Part shown: positions 60,561 through 64,000 of the stretch, piece by piece
Numbering within the stretch: the stretch's first letter is position 1
Layout: each line of letters opens with the position of its first letter
NCBI RefSeq assembly: GCF_020382885.2
Contig: NC_058495.1
Location: 19,140,127 to 19,204,126 of the forward strand
Source of the DNA: Scatophagus argus
Taxonomy: Eukaryota; Chordata; Actinopteri; Scatophagidae
Direction of reading: 5' to 3'
Length of the DNA stretch: 64,000 nucleotides
Translations under genes and position numbers: made by a program
Notes under the pieces: model-generated
Database searches by the model: none
The model's input: the letters and a program-made list of their open reading frames with translations, nothing else
What the model was told of the DNA's origin: nothing

Positions 60561-60901
60561 ACGTGCCAGAAGTGCTAGCTTGGAGGGAAACACTCCACCT
60601 CCTTCATGACAGTAATATAAAAGTGACCTTTTGTCTTGCCTTTTTTATCTCTCTCCCACTCAGCTGGACAGAGGGAAATTTTTCCAGCTTCTCGGCTAGC
60701 GAGTGAGTTTATGAAATGCAGACAATTGAAATTATGACCCAGGTATTCTGATTTATTCTGCAGCACCAACAGTCGTGTACCTGTAGTTAATGCCAGAGGA
60801 GAAAGTGATCTTCATGATGCCGTAGTTGGTCTCAGTATAATCTCATTTTTTCTGCATTCAACTGGAGTCAAATCCCATAACTAGACTGTTTGTCTTCATT
60901 T

Positions 60902-60928
60902 GGCCCTTTGGCCCTTTGGCCCTTTGGC
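60902..60928. repeat. 9-bp tandem repeat (GGCCCTTTG), three copies
   Basis: Three perfect head-to-tail copies. Confidence 0.85.
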
Positions 60929-61459
60929 CTCACCTGACAGGTAGAGATCCGGTGTACACTGGGGGGCACTGGGCTTTCCTTGGGTTTTCTTCTTTTTATC
61001 AGGTGTTACTTACAGAATACTTAAAACTGTGTTTTTTCGACCGCTATTAAAGCAATAACTTCCTTCATCCTTAGATATTTAGCTTAAGTTAGACTCACGT
61101 GGCAAACTCTTGTGACGAGACACCACAAAAACATTGTCAGCCGGGGTATTTGACAATAATGCTTCATTATGAAAGGCCCTGCAGTAAATTTCTGCCTGCG
61201 TTGACAGTTTGGTTTGTTTACATGGCCTAAGGCTTTTAAAGGCTGTTGTTTAGACACCAATCAACCATTTACATTGATAATGATAAGGAACCCTTGACTA
61301 TATGGCTGTTAGGTTGTTTAAAGGTTATATTAACTGCATAGAAGATGGTTGCAGCAGACTAGTAGGTTTCCTGCATCTTCAGTACTGGGTCTGCACAAGG
61401 AAAAGGCATTCATAATCAGCCGTGTCTGCAGGAGATTCTGGAGGATGGTACAGCTTGGC

Positions 61460-61486
61460 GTGTGTGTGTGTGTGTGTGTGTGTGTA
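61460..61486. repeat. (GT)n microsatellite
   Basis: About thirteen GT units. Confidence 0.92.
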
Positions 61487-61619
61487 GGCTCTTGGCCTGT
61501 TTGGCACACTGTCAGTGGTCGGCATATTCTGCTTCAAACAGCTGTAAGGTCCCCTCCTCTCCACCATGGACCAACTCATGCAGAAGCTGTCCTTTGAGAT
61601 GTGCCCAAACTCTTCACTC

Positions 61620-61654
<35 letters not shown>

Positions 61655-61666
61655 CAGAGAGAGAGA
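61620..61666. repeat. (GT)n-(GA)n compound microsatellite
   Basis: About ten GT units followed by about thirteen GA units with one interruption. The same GT-then-GA arrangement occurs at 53726-53780. Confidence 0.92.
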
Positions 61667-64000
61667 TGGGAGGAGAAAGAGAACAAAATTGTGCAGTTGA
61701 CTGAGCACATGATACAAATGATATACATGTTATTTTCATGCACTGGTGCGTCGTTGTGGCTGCTCTGTCCTTTCACACAGTACAGTATTTCTAAAACTGC
61801 CCTAACTCAGTGGCTTCCTGTACCGCAACAAATCTCAGGCTGATGAATCACAATGAAAGGAGTCCATCATGAGTCTACTTTATGAGTAACAGACCTCCTC
61901 TTCCAGGCCTGACCCACTGCCCTATGGTGTCGCCCTCGCTACTGTACTGTACGTCAGCTAAGTTCGCCTTGGGGTGGGAGGTGGCAGAGCACAGTGTGTG
62001 TTTGTGTGTGTGCAGAATAAACCTGTGCTACGAAGAAGAGTATTTGTCACTGGGGGTTCAATTATTGCAATGGTGGTTCCTTGATTTCAGACAAGTTTTA
62101 AGATAAAATCAAACAGAAATTATATTTTATAATGCCATGTTTCATTTTTTGTTTTTTCATTGACCAGTTAGTTATTATGTGTCTGGGTGAAATCAAAGTT
62201 CCTCTCCGTACGTGTTAAAGAGCTGGATCTGAATATGACAGAAACAAATGCAGTAAATGTAAATGTGGCTGTTTGAGTGACAGCATTTCTATTATATTAG
62301 CAGAATTCAGTACTGAAAATTTAGTCCAAAATGCTGCTTAATTGTAATTGATTAATTGATTAGTTTAGTGACAGAAACTTTATTGTCAGCAATTTTAATA
62401 GATTATTTATCAGTTTTCATCAGTTTTACTTCTTGTGATTTTTTTCAGACAATTTTTAACATTTTCTAGATTAAATGTTTAATGGTAAAGAACTTCTTTT
62501 TTATGCAATATTGTGTTTTTATGGCACATATGGAGACATTCATATTTCTCGCATGGCTATAATCTAAAGGGCATTTCAAAATTAAGAAAAAAGCTCCCAA
62601 TTTGGATTGTGGTTCAACAGATGAGGATATATATATTTTTGGACCAGACTGCACACCCCTATGACACTGAAGAGGGAAGGTGAGACTAAACGAGAAAACT
62701 TGGAGTTTTACATGCTGTGTTACTGCCCAAACTGTACATATTCTCAGATGTCTTTGGAGTCAAAGCTGATAAGGATGTACTGTATGTTGGCCATTGATAA
62801 GTAAATATGTGATACCTGCCATGAGGTTAATCTTAAGGAAGCAGGTATAAAATCAAATCCTTATCTAATCCTCTGATGAATGCAGAAATCTTTTGTACTG
62901 TATAGAAATTACATACTGATAGCGGAACTCTCTTCATCTAACACAAGGCACCATTTGTTTTCATTGAGAACATGAGGTGAGATTGCACTGAATAACGCTG
63001 TGGTTATAATACCACAAAGCCTCAGAAAATACACCACACATTCAACAGATTTTAAATTCAGTGTGATTGGCAAAATTAGATGCATTGCTGCTTTGAATAA
63101 GCAGTCTCTGTTCTTTGTCTCCTTTGTCTTACTCTCTTTCACCTCTCCGTCTCTCTGTTTTGGTGTCTATTGCATTATGTGTTACTTCTTCATTGACCTA
63201 TTGTCTTCATAATGTCTTATGGTGTAGCAGGTTTTGACAGATTGTTGCGCAATGTTCATGATAAGCATCTGTGCAGGAGGACATAAGCACACCAAAGGAA
63301 AACAAGTGAAAGGAGGGAGATGCAGAGAGATTGGTGACAGCTGTTGACAGATATCACAAGAGACTTGCTAGGTCAAAGATTTGTTTTCCAGAGCTGATAT
63401 TACTCCATTCCTTTTGACAAGGGAACAGGCGGGGTGAAAAAAAAAAAAACCCTCTTTTAGGCACTTCAAGAGGTGATGTTAGGCATGTAGCATTTAAACA
63501 AACGTCTTATATCATGACATCTCTTTGAGTGAGGCAGGTGAATGAGAGGTGGACTATCCATTTCATATTAACTTTCATAATGACTGAACACCCACTGATA
63601 AGTCAACCCTGAAATCTGTCAGTTCATATAGTCTATATAGTTTTATGTTTGATGGTTCTTTGCCCAGCTATGAAAACACTCACTTTGAATCTGTTGCTTT
63701 TTTACTTTGTATGTATTGATGTTCATTTGGTATTTAAAAAAAAAAATTAATGCTGGGTGTTGCATCCTTTAACGTTGTTTTTCATCACAGACCTCCTGTG
63801 AATGATTTGTCCATTTGAAAATGTTTGCTTAAAAGAACTCATCACATCACAAGATATCCCTGCGTTACAAGTACGACTGACTGCTTAAAGCAACATTATG
63901 TCACTATTTTACCCATTTAGGTAGTATTTTGATGGTACACTGACTTGTAATAGGGAAAAAAGGTTCCTCTTCATGCACTGTTTTCATTTGGGTAAGCACG

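Larger units (their letters stand above)
55880..64000. other. Presumed large intron of the synaptophysin-family gene
   Basis: No further physin exon was recognised. The region holds GT/GA microsatellites, two short minisatellites (59350-59397 and 60902-60928), a GC-rich CAA/CAG-containing patch (60430-60560) and otherwise AT-rich sequence. If the gene instead ends or is broken here, this would be intergenic; only transcript data can tell. Confidence 0.45.

Noticed and set aside
61566-61620. ATG with a strong Kozak context (CTCCACCATGG) opening MDQLMQKLSFEM
   Set aside because: The frame runs straight into a GT/GA microsatellite and has no homology that I can recognise.
1-64000. CRISPR arrays, operons, bacterial-type systems, tRNA or rRNA genes
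   Set aside because: None were seen; the window is vertebrate nuclear DNA with spliced genes.

Overview
This window looks like nuclear DNA from a ray-finned fish, probably a percomorph teleost. The evidence is compact introns with canonical GT/AG sites, proteins closest to remembered teleost and human orthologues, many (CA)n/(GT)n microsatellites, a BEL/Pao LTR element, and a dispersed repeat built around TACTTTTACTTGAGTA that is common in spiny-rayed fishes. No species can be named from the sequence alone.

Layout. 1-9142 has no gene I can support; it holds simple repeats and a 31-bp minisatellite. 9148-16515 is a BEL/Pao-type LTR retrotransposon on the minus strand, with two 695-bp LTRs that read as identical, a 5-bp target duplication and one long gag-pol frame. 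Four host genes follow on the minus strand: drd5 (D1-class dopamine receptor, intronless, 21619-22995), otop1 (otopetrin proton channel, six coding exons, 26129-31147), tmem128 (four-exon membrane protein, 35172-37420) and lyar (nucleolar zinc-finger protein, eight exons, 40472-43967). Two genes lie on the plus strand: zbtb49 (BTB plus seven C2H2 fingers, seven coding exons, 45029-48874), which diverges from lyar across about 1.06 kb, and the first two coding exons (55655-55879) of a synaptophysin/synaptoporin-family gene that appears to run off the right edge.

All exon boundaries were derived by hand from reading phase and splice sites. The summed exons give open proteins of 592 aa (otop1), 164 aa (tmem128), 339 aa (lyar) and 797 aa (zbtb49), close to family lengths. 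The order and orientation otop1-tmem128-lyar-zbtb49 match, as I recall, human chromosome 4p16, so this is a conserved synteny block. The genes are not a pathway: they cover catecholamine signalling, proton conduction, an ER-type membrane protein, ribosome biogenesis and transcriptional control.

I found no clear undescribed system. The items most worth a second look are the very young LTR insertion, the synaptophysin-family start whose exons are too short to show as long open frames, a GC-rich polyglutamine-like exon candidate near 60.5 kb, a hAT-like MITE at 41.6 kb, a CTCF-like site between drd5 and otop1, and two compact inverted repeats.
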